Assembly: GCF_001905465.1 (NCBI RefSeq) | Contig: NZ_LISX01000010.1 | Span: forward strand, 124,001 to 188,000 | Source of the DNA: Kitasatospora sp. CB01950 | Lineage (GTDB): Bacteria; Actinomycetota; Actinomycetes; Streptomycetales; Streptomycetaceae | Reading direction: 5' to 3' | Length of the DNA stretch: 64,000 nt | The notes under the pieces: generated by a model | Databases searched by the model: none | The model's input: only the letters and a program-made list of their open reading frames with translations | Told to the model about the DNA's origin: nothing | Translations under genes and position numbers: made by a program | Shown here: piece by piece, positions 49,987 to 59,079 of the stretch | How positions within the stretch are numbered: the first letter of the stretch is position 1 | Layout: each line of letters starts with the position of its first letter

Positions 49987-50316
49987 TCACACCACCTTCG
50001 GGCTCAGCTGGTTCATCTGCGCCTGCTTGTCGAGCTCACCGCCGGTGTATGCGGCATGAGCGGTCTGGGTCTTGTCGCCGTACTCGTTGATGAGCGCGTC
50101 AAGATCCGAAATCGTCTGGGTCAGGAACGCCTGCATCTTGCCGTGCGCCTCGTACAGCGCCTGCGCCTCGACGAAGTCACCACCGAAGGCATCCCGTTGG
50201 ATGTCGGTCTTGTACTTCGTATTGGTGCCGCACGTACTGATGTTCTGCTGGAGGGCCCGCAGTCGCTTGACAACTGCCTCCAGCTCATCCGGGTTTACGC
50301 GGAATCCGTCGGACAC
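49987..50316 (-). CDS. Small Esx/PE-like partner protein (cluster 2)
   Basis: The 109-residue protein has the two-helix plan FRVNPDELEAVVKRLRALQQ, a turn with DAFGGDFVEAQALYEAHGK, then TISDLDALINEYGDKTQTAH and the YxxxE signal Tyr90-Glu94 (AYTGGE). It is homologous to the cluster 1 partner but lacks that protein's Thr/Ala tail. GTG 50316 follows GGAGAGGG. It is directly upstream of, and almost touching, the PPE-like gene. Confidence 0.82.
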   Translation of the reverse strand: MSDGFRVNPDELEAVVKRLRALQQNISTCGTNTKYKTDIQRDAFGGDFVEAQALYEAHGKMQAFLTQTISDLDALINEYGDKTQTAHAAYTGGELDKQAQMNQLSPKVV

Positions 50317-50446
50317 GAGGCCCTCTCCCCCTGGAGTGTCGAAACTTCCCCGTGGTAGCGCTCTGGTGGGTGGGCTGACCGTTAACTCAGAGCGTTCGAT
50401 CGTATCGCGTTCGGAGGGCGTATTGACACGCCCCCGACGCGACTGA

Positions 50447-51814
50447 TTACTGGCCCTGGTAAGGGTTCTGATAGGACGTCGGCGGCTGGGGCGGGTAGCC
50501 GGGCGGCGGCTGCTGACCGTACTGCGGAGCTCCCTGCTGCTGGGCGGGCGGCCAACCCTGCTGCGCACCGTACGGGGCCGGACCACCCGGCTGACCGGGC
50601 ACGGCCTGCGCCCGGTTGCGCCTCCGACCGTTCGCCACCACGATCGCGATGATCACGACGAGTAGAACCACCACACCGCCGAGCCCGCCGAGGATCAGCG
50701 GCATGGTCGAGCTGGACGACTGCTTCAGCTCAGGCACCGCCGCGGGATCGCCCGACCCGGCCCCGGGATCGGCGGAACTTCCGCCGCCGGCAGTCGCCCC
50801 GGCGCTGGCTGCGGGACTTGAACCGCCGTCCTTCACGCCGGCCGGAAGCGCCAGAGGCCCTTGGGCGGGCCCCGCCGGTATGTCCATCGTCAGCGCTTCG
50901 TAGGGACGGACGACGCCGTAGCCGTAGCGCTCGTCGGGAAGCTTGCCCGCTCCAGCGGGCTGTGACGCCGACTTGACCAACCGCTGCGCGACCTGTCCGG
51001 CCGTCAGCTTCGGAAACTTGGCGCGCACCAAGGCCGCAGTGGCGGCAACATAGGGAGCCGCGAAGGAGGTGCCGTCACCCATGCAGTACTGGCCGCCACT
51101 ACATCCACCCGCGGAGACGATGCGCGCGCCCGGTGCCGAAAGAAGCACTTGCTGGCCGAAGTTGGACCTCGCCCAGATCTTCAGGTCCTGAGAGACTGCG
51201 CCAACCGCGAGAACCCCCGGGTCCGCAGCGGGGTATCCCACCGAGCTTCCGTCGTTTCCCGTGGCTGCCACGATCAGGACATCGTGCTCGTAGGCGTAGG
51301 CGACGGCTTCAGTCTCCTTGGCGCTGGTCGACGGCCCGCCCTGCGAAATGTTGATCACCTTCGCACCGTTGTCAACCGCCCATTTGATGCCCTCGGGAAT
51401 CCCGTCCCGGTCCCCGGTGCCCATCTTGTAGATGGGCAGGATCTTTACCCCGGGAGCCAAGCCCACCACGCCATCGGCATGGCCGGCACCATGGCCCTGG
51501 CCGGCAATCAGGCTGGCCACCCCAGTCCCGTGCGGGTCGGAAGTTCCCACTTCATTGCCGCCACCACTCGGGTCGTACCCGGGCAGCACGCGCCCTGCGA
51601 GGTCCGGATGGTTGGGATCCACTCCGCTGTCGATCACCGCGACTTTGACGCCCTCGCCCTTGGTGATCGACCACACCTTTTCGAGGTTGAAGTACTGGTT
51701 CGCCCATTGCCCGTCGCGCACCTGGTCCGCGGACGCCGTCGGCAGGCCCGCGAGCAGGAAGCCCGCGGTCAGCGTGGTCGCGCCGAGCACGCGCGTGAGT
51801 CTGGTCAGCCTCAT
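50447..51814 (-). CDS. Mycosin-type subtilisin protease, T7SS (cluster 2)
   Basis: The 455-residue subtilase has a signal peptide (1-29), then QVRDGQWANQYFNLEKVWSI, Asp62 (VIDSGVD), His95 (DPHGTGVASL), Ser250 (DGTSFAAPYVAATAALV), and a Cys pair (GGCSGGQYC). A membrane helix (MPLILGGLGGVVVLLVVIIA) precedes a Pro/Gln/Tyr cytoplasmic tail ending YQNPYQGQ. ATG 51814 has only a weak GGGG upstream. It is the first gene of cluster 2, whereas the paralogue is last in cluster 1. It is more canonical at the active site than mycosin 1 (FAAP instead of DAAA). Confidence 0.92.
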   Translation of the reverse strand: MRLTRLTRVLGATTLTAGFLLAGLPTASADQVRDGQWANQYFNLEKVWSITKGEGVKVAVIDSGVDPNHPDLAGRVLPGYDPSGGGNEVGTSDPHGTGVASLIAGQGHGAGHADGVVGLAPGVKILPIYKMGTGDRDGIPEGIKWAVDNGAKVINISQGGPSTSAKETEAVAYAYEHDVLIVAATGNDGSSVGYPAADPGVLAVGAVSQDLKIWARSNFGQQVLLSAPGARIVSAGGCSGGQYCMGDGTSFAAPYVAATAALVRAKFPKLTAGQVAQRLVKSASQPAGAGKLPDERYGYGVVRPYEALTMDIPAGPAQGPLALPAGVKDGGSSPAASAGATAGGGSSADPGAGSGDPAAVPELKQSSSSTMPLILGGLGGVVVLLVVIIAIVVANGRRRNRAQAVPGQPGGPAPYGAQQGWPPAQQQGAPQYGQQPPPGYPPQPPTSYQNPYQGQ

Positions 51815-52006
51815 CAGTACCCCGTCAGTCGAGTGACAGCCCGTTCGTTCTCGCAACGCCCCCGGAACGCAGGACCGTCCGATCGTATCGCCCGCCCCGG
51901 CCCGTGCGCAGACCCTCTGTGACGAGCCCACTGCATTTCACCCGCCGCAGCCAACTTCGGCTGTGACGGGTGTTCTGATGCAGCGTCTGCTGCCGCCGGG
52001 CGGGGC

Positions 52007-54304
52007 TCAGGCGAGGGTGGCGTCCTCCGGGAGGATGGGGAGGCGGCCGACGGGGAGGCCGGTGGCGGCGCGGACGGCGGCGGCGACGGCGGCGGGGGCG
52101 ACGACGGCGGGGGCGGCGCTGACGGCTTTGGCGCCGAAGGGGGCGACGACGTCGCGTTCTTCGAGGAGGGCGGCGATGCGGATGTCGGGGGTGTCGAGGG
52201 CGGTGGGGAGGCGGTAGCCGGTGAGGGAGGCGTTGAGGGGGATGCCGTGTTCGGTGCGGAGGTTCTCGAGCAGGGCGAGTCCGACGCCCTGGGCGACGGC
52301 GCCCTCGATGCGGTTCTCGATCTGGCGGGGGTTCAGGGCCCGGCCGACGTCCTGGGCGACGGTCATGTCGACGACCCGGACGGCGCCGAGTTCGATGTCG
52401 ACGTCGACGACGGCGCGCATCGCGCAGAAGGCGATGGAGACGAAGGCGTCGCCCTGCCCGGTCTCGGGGTCGAGGGGTTCGGTGGGGTGGGGGCGGCACT
52501 GGGCGGTGGCCCAGAGTTCGCGGCCTTCGAGCGCCTGGCTGACGGGCATGCCGAGCACACCGTCGTACGAGGTGATCTTCCCGTCGTTGATGGTGAGGAG
52601 TTCGACGGACATCCCGAAGTCCGCGGCGATCGGCTGCAGCATCTGGTGGCGGACCATCAGCGCGGCCCGTTCGACGGCGCCGCCGGAGACCCAGGTGTGC
52701 CGGCCGCGGGCGGCGGGGCCGGCCGCGGTCTGGTCGGAGTCGACGGGCGCGATGTACACCTCGCTGACGCCGAGCACGGACTGGACGATCTGCCGGGCGA
52801 GGGTGGCGAAGCCCTGTCCGGAGTCGACGGCGGCGCAGATGACGGTGGCGTGGTCGCCGGAGACCCGGACGGTCGCGGTGGAGACCTCGTCCTCGCCCTC
52901 CGCGCCGAGCATGTGCACCATGCCGACGGCGTAGCCGATGCCGCGTCGCACCGCGGCGGGGTCGCCGGCGCCGCCGGGTCCGCCGGGCAGCAGCCAGTCG
53001 GCCTCGGGGTCGTCGAGGGGCAGCGCGGGCAGCGGGGAGTCGGCGAGCGCGTCGAGCAGCGCGGTGACCGGCGCCGGGCAGGTGACGGCCTGTCCGGTGG
53101 GCAGCGGGTCGCCGGTGGACATGGCGTTGCGGCGGCGGATCTCCAGCGGGTCGACGCCGAGCTGCTTGGCGAGCTGGTCGAGCTGCGACTCGTACGCGAA
53201 GCAGCTCTGCAGCGCGCCCTCGCCGCGCATCCGTCCGGCCGGCGGGTTGTTGGTGCGCACCGCCCAGGCGTCCACGAAGACGTTGGGGCAGGTGTAGGGG
53301 CCGACGGAGAACGCGACGGCGGCGGCCAGGGCCTCGGCGGAGACGTCGGCGTAGGCGCCGCCGTCGAGCAGGATCTGCGCCTCGACCTTGACCAGCGTGC
53401 CGTCGGCGTCGGCGTGGTGGCGGTAGCGCAGCAGCGCGGGGTGCCGGGTGGTGTGCGCCTGGAAGGACTCGGCGCGGGTGAGGGTCATCTTGACGGGGCG
53501 TCCGGTGCGCAGCGCGAGCAGCGCGAGGGTGACCTGGAAGGAGAGGTCCTCGCGGTCGGCGGTGGCGCCGGGGACGCCGGTGGCGACGAGCCGGACCCGG
53601 TCGGGTTCGAGGCCGAGGCAGGCGGCGGTGCGGTCGCGGTCGCCGTGCGGGTCGGTGGAGGAGAGGTGCAGTTCGACGCCGCCGTCGGGGCGGGGCACGG
53701 CGAGGCCGGCTTCGGCGCCGATCGGGGCGGGGTCCTGCCGGCCGACCTGGTAGAGGCCTTCGACGACGATCGTGCCGACGGCGTCGGGGTCGCCGGTGCG
53801 CAGCGGCAGGTGCCGCAGCAGGTTGCCGTCGGGGTGCAACGGCGGGGCGTGGAAGGCGACTTCGGGGTCGGTGACGGGTTCCAGGAGCTCGTACTCGACC
53901 AGGATCGCGGCGGCGGCGACCCGGGCGGTGTCGGGGTGGTCGGCGGCGACGGCGGCGACGGGTTCGCCGTGGTGGCGCACCACGCCGGCGGCGAGCACCG
54001 GCCGGTCGGCGACGACGGGGGTGCCGTCGGGGCCGGCGGGCAGGTCGGCGGCGGTGACCACGGCGTGCACGCCGGGGACGGCGAGCGCGGCGGAGGTGTC
54101 GACGGAGACGATCCGGGCGTGCGGGTGCGGGGAGCGCAGCACGGCGCCCCAGAGCAGTCCTTCGGCCCACAGGTCGGCGGCGTACGGGTAGATGCCGAGG
54201 GCCTTGGGGAGGGCGTCGGTGCGCAGCGGGGAGGTGCCGAGGCCGGTGGTGCCGGTCTCGTCGTCCGCGGGGGCGGCCGCCGGGAGCTCGGTGGCGGAGG
54301 TCAT
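52007..54304 (-). CDS. Xanthine dehydrogenase-like molybdopterin subunit, degenerate site
   Basis: The 765-residue protein has the XdhB/CoxL plan: LRTDALPKALGIYPYAADLW, LWGAVLRSPHPHARIVSVDT, TGRPVKMTLTRAESFQAHTT, RTNNPPAGRMRGEGALQSCF. The catalytic loop, normally GxKGVGE with the base Glu, here reads PFGAKAVSAAP, and the glycine-rich GGFGGKE motif reads PGATADRE. The Mo-site Glu is therefore absent. ATG 54304 overlaps the FeS gene stop (ATGA). It looks like a true family member that has lost hydroxylase chemistry or uses another substrate. Confidence 0.82.
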   Translation of the reverse strand: MTSATELPAAAPADDETGTTGLGTSPLRTDALPKALGIYPYAADLWAEGLLWGAVLRSPHPHARIVSVDTSAALAVPGVHAVVTAADLPAGPDGTPVVADRPVLAAGVVRHHGEPVAAVAADHPDTARVAAAAILVEYELLEPVTDPEVAFHAPPLHPDGNLLRHLPLRTGDPDAVGTIVVEGLYQVGRQDPAPIGAEAGLAVPRPDGGVELHLSSTDPHGDRDRTAACLGLEPDRVRLVATGVPGATADREDLSFQVTLALLALRTGRPVKMTLTRAESFQAHTTRHPALLRYRHHADADGTLVKVEAQILLDGGAYADVSAEALAAAVAFSVGPYTCPNVFVDAWAVRTNNPPAGRMRGEGALQSCFAYESQLDQLAKQLGVDPLEIRRRNAMSTGDPLPTGQAVTCPAPVTALLDALADSPLPALPLDDPEADWLLPGGPGGAGDPAAVRRGIGYAVGMVHMLGAEGEDEVSTATVRVSGDHATVICAAVDSGQGFATLARQIVQSVLGVSEVYIAPVDSDQTAAGPAARGRHTWVSGGAVERAALMVRHQMLQPIAADFGMSVELLTINDGKITSYDGVLGMPVSQALEGRELWATAQCRPHPTEPLDPETGQGDAFVSIAFCAMRAVVDVDIELGAVRVVDMTVAQDVGRALNPRQIENRIEGAVAQGVGLALLENLRTEHGIPLNASLTGYRLPTALDTPDIRIAALLEERDVVAPFGAKAVSAAPAVVAPAAVAAAVRAATGLPVGRLPILPEDATLA

Positions 54305-55359
54305 GCGTTCTCGTCCTCGGGGAGCCTGATGCCGTGGGCGGGGGTGGCGTCGTGGCCGGGAGTGGCCTGGTAGCCGGTGTACTGGTGTCCGTAGCCGTCG
54401 GTGGCGTAGACGGTGCCGTCGAAGCCCGGATCCTGGTGCGGGACGCCCTGGTAGACGCCCGGTTCCTGGTGCGGGGTGCCGTGCGGCGGGGTGGGCAGGT
54501 AGGGGGTGCCCTGGGCGGGGGTGCCGTAGAGGGCGCCGTCGGCGGCGGTGCCGTGGGCGGGGGTGGGTTCCCAGCCGGCGGGCGCGGGGGCCGCATAAAC
54601 GGCGTCGGCGGGGGCGGACCAGTCCTGGACGACGGGTTCGGCCTGCGCCTGCGGCGGGATCAACTGGTCTGCCTCGTGCCAGAGTTCGGAGTCGGCGTAG
54701 AGCGGCAGCTCGCCGGCCAGCGGGAGGTCGGCGAAGGACTGCTCGGTGGCCCGCGGCGGGGCCGCGGCGGCGGTCGGTTCGTCGGGTGCGGCGGTGGCGG
54801 CGGCCTGTTCGGCGGCGTCGAGTTCCGCTTCGAGGGCGGCTTCGCGGGCTTCGGCGACGGTCTGGACGGCGGCCAGGGCGCCCCGGTAGCCGGTGCAGCG
54901 GCAGAGGTTGCCGCAGAGCGCCTGGCGGGCCTCGATCTCGCTGGGCCGGTGGTTGCGCTGCAGCAGGTCGTGGACGGCCATCGCGAGGCCGGGGGTGCAG
55001 TAGCCGCACTGGACGGCGCCGGAGTCGGCGAGCGCCTGCTGGACGTCGCTGGCGCCGCCGCTGCCGGACAGGCCCTCGACGGTGTTGATCTCGCTGTCGG
55101 CGGCGAGCGCGGCGGGCACCAGGCAGCCGTTCACCAGCTGCCCGTCGACCTGCACCGAGCAGGCCCCGCACTCGCCCTGTTCGCAGCCGTCCTTGGCGCC
55201 GGCCAGGCCGAGGCGTTCGCGCAGCACGTACAGCAGGCTCTCGCCGATCCAGGCGTCGCTGACGGGTCGTTCGACGCCGTTGACGCGCAGTGTGTACGAG
55301 GCGGTGGGGCGCACGTCGCCGGTGAGCGCCCCGGGGTGGTTCAGCAGTTCATCGGTCAC
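54301..55359 (-). CDS. [2Fe-2S] subunit of XDH-like complex with long low-complexity tail
   Basis: The 352-residue protein has the two-cluster N-terminal domain: CEQGECGACSVQVDG, LVNGCLVPA, then CGYCTPGL and CGNLCRCTGYRG, which carry all eight cluster cysteines. Beyond residue about 165 comes a 185-residue acidic then Pro/Gly/Tyr/His-rich tail with GTPAQGTPYLPTPPHGTPHQ-type repeats, not found in ordinary small subunits of about 160 residues. GTG 55359 overlaps the FAD gene by 4 bp, and the stop overlaps the Mo gene. It forms an operon FAD-FeS-Mo. Confidence 0.87.
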   Translation of the reverse strand: MTDELLNHPGALTGDVRPTASYTLRVNGVERPVSDAWIGESLLYVLRERLGLAGAKDGCEQGECGACSVQVDGQLVNGCLVPAALAADSEINTVEGLSGSGGASDVQQALADSGAVQCGYCTPGLAMAVHDLLQRNHRPSEIEARQALCGNLCRCTGYRGALAAVQTVAEAREAALEAELDAAEQAAATAAPDEPTAAAAPPRATEQSFADLPLAGELPLYADSELWHEADQLIPPQAQAEPVVQDWSAPADAVYAAPAPAGWEPTPAHGTAADGALYGTPAQGTPYLPTPPHGTPHQEPGVYQGVPHQDPGFDGTVYATDGYGHQYTGYQATPGHDATPAHGIRLPEDENA

Positions 55360-56252
55360 TTCAGCGCCCTTCCCAACGCCCGGCGGGCCAGCACGGCCAC
55401 GGTACGCCGCAGGCGGGCGCCGGCCGGGCCCGCCCCCTCGCCGCCGGCGGCGCCCTCGGGGACGCAGGCGCCGGCCACGTAGTCGCCGAACGCGGCGAGC
55501 GCGGCGGGGTCGATGACGACGGCGCCGTCCTCGCCGCGGGCGTCCCAGTCGATGCAGCCGGCCACCCAGTTCTCGGCCTCCAGCGGCCGCAGCGGGACGG
55601 GGGCGGCGGCGCCGACGGCGCAGCGCACGCCGCGCCGGGCGGGGTCGAGGACCAGGGCGACGGAGGCGGCGGCGCGGGACGGTCCGCTGCGGCCGGTGGA
55701 CTTGAGGAACACCTGCGGGGCGTGCAGCAGCGGCACCCGCACCCAGGTGAGGAGTTCGCCGGGGCGCAGCGGGTCGAGTCCGGTGAGCAGGTGGCTGATC
55801 GGCACGTCGCGGACGCCGCCGGGCCGGGCGAGGGTGGCGGTGGCTTCGAGGGCGGCGAGCACCGGGAGGGTGTCGCCGGCGGGTGCGGCGGTGGCGATGT
55901 TGCCGCCGAGGGTGCCGACGTTGCGGACCTGCGGGGGGCCGGCGGTGCGGGCGGCGTCGGCGAGGGCCGGGATCAGGGCGGCGAAGTCGGGGCGGTCCAT
56001 CCGGGCGTGGGTGAGTCCGGCGCCGAGGACGGCGGTGCCGCCGTCCTCGTAGCGCCAGCCGCGCAGTTCGGTGATCCGGCCGAGTCCGATCAGTGCGGCG
56101 GGCCGCAGCCGTCCGCCGTTGACGGCCTCCATCAGGTCGGTGGCGCCTGCCACCGGCACCGCCCCTGGGGTGGCGGCCAGCGCTTCGACCGCCTCGTCGA
56201 CCGAGGACGGCATCATGATCGTCCGGTTCACCAGGTTCCCACCGTGCTCCAT
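55356..56252 (-). CDS. FAD-binding subunit of XDH-like complex
   Basis: The protein (298 residues from ATG 56252) has the CoxM/XdhC-type FAD folds: VPVAGATDLMEAVNGGRLRP, ALIGLGRITELRGWRYEDGG, GPPQVRNVGTLGGNIATAAP, AGDTLPVLAAL. GTG 56231 (NRTIMMPSSVDEAVEALAA follows) is an equally good start near the family's usual N-terminus. It is the first gene of the three-gene operon on the minus strand and carries electrons to an outside acceptor. Confidence 0.87.
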   Translation of the reverse strand: MEHGGNLVNRTIMMPSSVDEAVEALAATPGAVPVAGATDLMEAVNGGRLRPAALIGLGRITELRGWRYEDGGTAVLGAGLTHARMDRPDFAALIPALADAARTAGPPQVRNVGTLGGNIATAAPAGDTLPVLAALEATATLARPGGVRDVPISHLLTGLDPLRPGELLTWVRVPLLHAPQVFLKSTGRSGPSRAAASVALVLDPARRGVRCAVGAAAPVPLRPLEAENWVAGCIDWDARGEDGAVVIDPAALAAFGDYVAGACVPEGAAGGEGAGPAGARLRRTVAVLARRALGRALK

Positions 56253-56473
56253 TTGCAGTGCGGCCTGCCGCCCGTAGGGTACGGGCGATCGGTGCGGGTT
56301 GGGCAACTCTGGCACACAAAGACCGCTGATCATTTCCGGGGTCGCGGACAGGTCCGAACAACTCGGGACAACTCCGGGCGCGAACGCGCACGAACACGAC
56401 CTGGCCGATGTCCAGCCGATCGGCTGTTCATCTGATCATGACGTGGCGACCGCGCCCGAAGTTCCGGTACGTC

Positions 56474-58096
56474 CTATTCCGTCGATCCCGGCCGGCCGTC
56501 CGTCGGCCGGCCGACGATGCCGGGCTTGCGCTGCCAGGGGCGCGGGCCCTCGGGGCGGCGGTACTCGATGCCGAGCGCGTCGAGGCGCGGGTAGTGGCCG
56601 GCCATCCGGGTCTCGAAGTCGGCCCAGTCGCGGGCGGCGGGGTCGCGCGGCAGGTCGGACCAGGCGACCTCGGCGAACGCGGCGAGCCGCGGGAACACCT
56701 TGTAGTCGACGTCCCGGCCGTCGAGCATGAACTCGGTCCAGATGTTCGCCTGGGTGCCGATGACGTGCCGGGCGGCCTGCTCGTCGAGCTGCGGCGGGAC
56801 GGGCTCGAAGCGGTAGACGTCCTCCAGCGAGCGCACCCAGCCGACCGGGACCGGCTCGTCCTCGCCGCCGTCCTGCCGGTGGTCGAGGTAGACGTGCTGC
56901 TCGGGGCACATCACCACGTCGTGCCCGGCCTGCGCGGCGGCGATGCCGCCCTGGTAGCCGCGCCAGGAGGAGACCGCGGCGCCGGGGGCGAGGCCGCCCT
57001 CCAGGATCTCGTCCCAGCCGATCAGGCGACGGCCGCGCTCGGCCAGCCAGCCGTCGAAGTGCCGGATGACGTGGCTCTGCAGCTCGAACTCGTCGGCGAG
57101 GCCGAGCTCGGCGATCCGGGCCTGCGCGGCCGGGCTGGCCTTCCACTGGTCCTTGGGGCACTCGTCGCCGCCGAGGTGGACGAAGGTGGAGGGGAAGATC
57201 TCCAGCACCTCCTCCAGCACGTGCTCGTAGAAGCGCAGGGTGGCCTCGGAGGCGTTCAGGATGTTCTCGCTGACGCCCCAGTCGGTCCAGGTGCCGAGCG
57301 CGGCGGTGTCCACCACGTCGGTGTTGCCGAGCTCGGGGTAGGCGGCGATGGCGGCCTGGTTGTGGCCGGGCAGGTCGACCTCGGGGACGACGGTGATGTG
57401 CCGGGCGGCGGCGTAGGCGACGATCTCGCGCAGGTCGTCCTGGGTGTAGTAGCCGCCGTGCGGCTGGTCGTCGTGCCGCTTGCCGGCCCGGTAGCCGACC
57501 ATCGACCGCTCCCGCCAGGACGCGGTCTCGGTGAGCTTCGGGTAGCGCTTGACCTCGATCCGCCAGCCCTGGTCGTCGGTCAGGTGGAAGTGGAGGACGT
57601 TCAGCTTGTGTGCGGCCAGCTGGTCGATGAACCGCAGCACGCCGGCCTTCGGCATGAAGTGCCGGGAGACGTCCAGCAGCGCGCCGCGCCAGCCGAACCG
57701 GGGCGCGTCGTGGATCTCCACCGCGGGCACCGTCCAGCGCGCGCCGGGCAGCGGCGCGGTGCGGTACGCGGCGGGGCCGAGCAGCTGGCGCAGGGTCTGC
57801 GCGGCGTACGACAGGCCTGCGGCGCTGCCGCCGGTGAGCCGCACCGCGTCCGGACCGGCGCTCAGCCGGTACTCCTCGGCGGCCAGGGCGTCGTCGAGCG
57901 CGAGCACCAGGCCGTCGGCCTGCCCGGCCGGGGCCGGGTCCAGGTCGAAGCCGGTGGCGGCGGACAGCTCGGCGCGCAGCCGGCGGGCGACGCCCTCGGC
58001 GCCGGGCGCGGCGGCGATCCGGCTGCCGGCGTGCAGCTCGAACGGGGCGGTGTCGGCGGGGGTGTGGACGTGCGACGGGGCAGGGATGAGGTCCAT
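56474..58096 (-). CDS. GH20 beta-N-acetylhexosaminidase
   Basis: The 540-residue enzyme has GH20 markers: RFGWRGALLDVSRHFMPKAG, LNVLHFHLTDDQGWRIEVKR, VVPEVDLPGHNQAAIAAYPE and the catalytic Asp-Glu pair in FVHLGGDECPKDQW (near residue 310). It releases GlcNAc from chitin or peptidoglycan fragments. No signal peptide is evident (MDLIPAPSHVHTPADTAPFE start), so it may act inside the cell on imported oligosaccharides. ATG 58096 follows GGATGAGG; ATG 58105 is possible. A DasR-like site sits 28 bp upstream, linking it to GlcNAc signalling. Confidence 0.93.
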   Translation of the reverse strand: MDLIPAPSHVHTPADTAPFELHAGSRIAAAPGAEGVARRLRAELSAATGFDLDPAPAGQADGLVLALDDALAAEEYRLSAGPDAVRLTGGSAAGLSYAAQTLRQLLGPAAYRTAPLPGARWTVPAVEIHDAPRFGWRGALLDVSRHFMPKAGVLRFIDQLAAHKLNVLHFHLTDDQGWRIEVKRYPKLTETASWRERSMVGYRAGKRHDDQPHGGYYTQDDLREIVAYAAARHITVVPEVDLPGHNQAAIAAYPELGNTDVVDTAALGTWTDWGVSENILNASEATLRFYEHVLEEVLEIFPSTFVHLGGDECPKDQWKASPAAQARIAELGLADEFELQSHVIRHFDGWLAERGRRLIGWDEILEGGLAPGAAVSSWRGYQGGIAAAQAGHDVVMCPEQHVYLDHRQDGGEDEPVPVGWVRSLEDVYRFEPVPPQLDEQAARHVIGTQANIWTEFMLDGRDVDYKVFPRLAAFAEVAWSDLPRDPAARDWADFETRMAGHYPRLDALGIEYRRPEGPRPWQRKPGIVGRPTDGRPGSTE

Positions 58097-58124
58097 GCGC
58101 CTCATCCTGCCCCGGTGAACCCCG

Positions 58125-58140
58125 ATTGGCATAGACCATT
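58125..58140. promoter_or_regulatory. DasR-like site upstream of the hexosaminidase
   Basis: ATTGGCATAGACCATT resembles the dre consensus at about 12 of 16 positions (ATTGG, TAGACCA retained). It is the weakest of the sites here but has the right position and gene for the DasR regulon. Confidence 0.55.
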
Positions 58141-58164
58141 CGGGGCCTGCGTACGGCCCGGCCG

Positions 58165-58440
58165 TCAGTCCTTCTTGTCGTCCCCGCCCGGGTTGTTCAG
58201 CCCGTCGAAGATCTCCTTGCACATCGGGCAGACCGGGTACTTCTTCGGGTCGCGGCCGGGCACCCAGACCTTGCCGCACAGCGCCACCACGGGGGACCCG
58301 GAGAGCGCGCTCTCCATGATCTTGTCCTTCTGGACGTAGTGGGCGAAGCGCTCGTGGTCGCCGTCCCCGTGCGAAGTCTGCGGGACGGGCTCGACCAGGG
58401 TGCCGGTGCCGAGGCCGCGCTCGGGCTCAAGAGTGCTCAT
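58165..58440 (-). CDS. DUF3039 family zinc-ribbon-like protein
   Basis: The 91-residue protein has ERFAHYVQKDKIMESALSGS, VVALCGKVWVPGRDPKKYPV, then CPMCKEIFDGL. His, Cys and a CxxC are placed for one zinc. It matches the actinobacterial DUF3039 family, often near murA and yqgE. ATG 58440 begins STLEPERGLG. Function unknown; a DNA- or protein-binding adaptor is likely. Confidence 0.88.
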   Translation of the reverse strand: MSTLEPERGLGTGTLVEPVPQTSHGDGDHERFAHYVQKDKIMESALSGSPVVALCGKVWVPGRDPKKYPVCPMCKEIFDGLNNPGGDDKKD

Positions 58441-58500
58441 GGGTGCCAAGTCTATGGGGGTCGCCCGGAAGGGGGCCACCATCCGGAGACAGGCTGCCGG

Positions 58501-59079
58501 TCAGTTCAGCGTCGGGTCGTCCGGGTAGGTGGCGAGCATCGCCAGCGGCCCGCGCTGGCGGCGCAGCACGGCCCGCCACATCCGGTCCGGCTGCACGCAG
58601 GAGACGTCGCCGGCCTCGCACTCCACCGGGTACCAGGCGCCCTCGGCGATCTCCTGTTCCAGCTGGCCGGGCGACCAGCCCGCGTAGCCGGCGAACACCC
58701 GCATGCCGCCGAGCACCCCGGCCAGCACCTCCGGCGGGGCCTCCAGGTCGACCAGCCCGATCGCCCCGTGCACCCGCCGCCAGCCGAGCGGCCCCGGGTG
58801 GGCCTCCTCGCCGGGCACCACTGCGATCGCCAGCGCGGAGTCCAGCCCCACCGGCCCGCCCTGGAAGACCACCGCCGGGTCCCCGGTCAGCGACGCCCAG
58901 CCGTCGAGCACTGCGGCCACGTCCACGGGGGTGGGCCGGTTGAGGACGACGCCGAGCGCGCCCTCGGCGTCGTGGTCGAGCAGCAGGACCACCGACCTGG
59001 CGAAGTTCGGGTCCGTCAGCACGGGCGTCGCCACGATCAGTCGGCCGGTGAGCGAGGGGGCCGCTTCCATGCCTGCCAT
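58501..59079 (-). CDS. yqgE: YqgE/AlgH family protein (DUF179)
   Basis: The 192-residue protein has the family motifs SLTGRLIVATPVLTDPNFAR, LLLDHDAEGALGVVLNRPTP, FQGGPVGLDSALAI and VFAGYAGWSPGQLEQEIAEG. The biochemical role is not settled; homologues are linked to translation or stress. ATG 59079 is the start (AGMEAAPS follows). It is divergent from murA, with about 220 bp between. Confidence 0.9.
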   Translation of the reverse strand: MAGMEAAPSLTGRLIVATPVLTDPNFARSVVLLLDHDAEGALGVVLNRPTPVDVAAVLDGWASLTGDPAVVFQGGPVGLDSALAIAVVPGEEAHPGPLGWRRVHGAIGLVDLEAPPEVLAGVLGGMRVFAGYAGWSPGQLEQEIAEGAWYPVECEAGDVSCVQPDRMWRAVLRRQRGPLAMLATYPDDPTLN

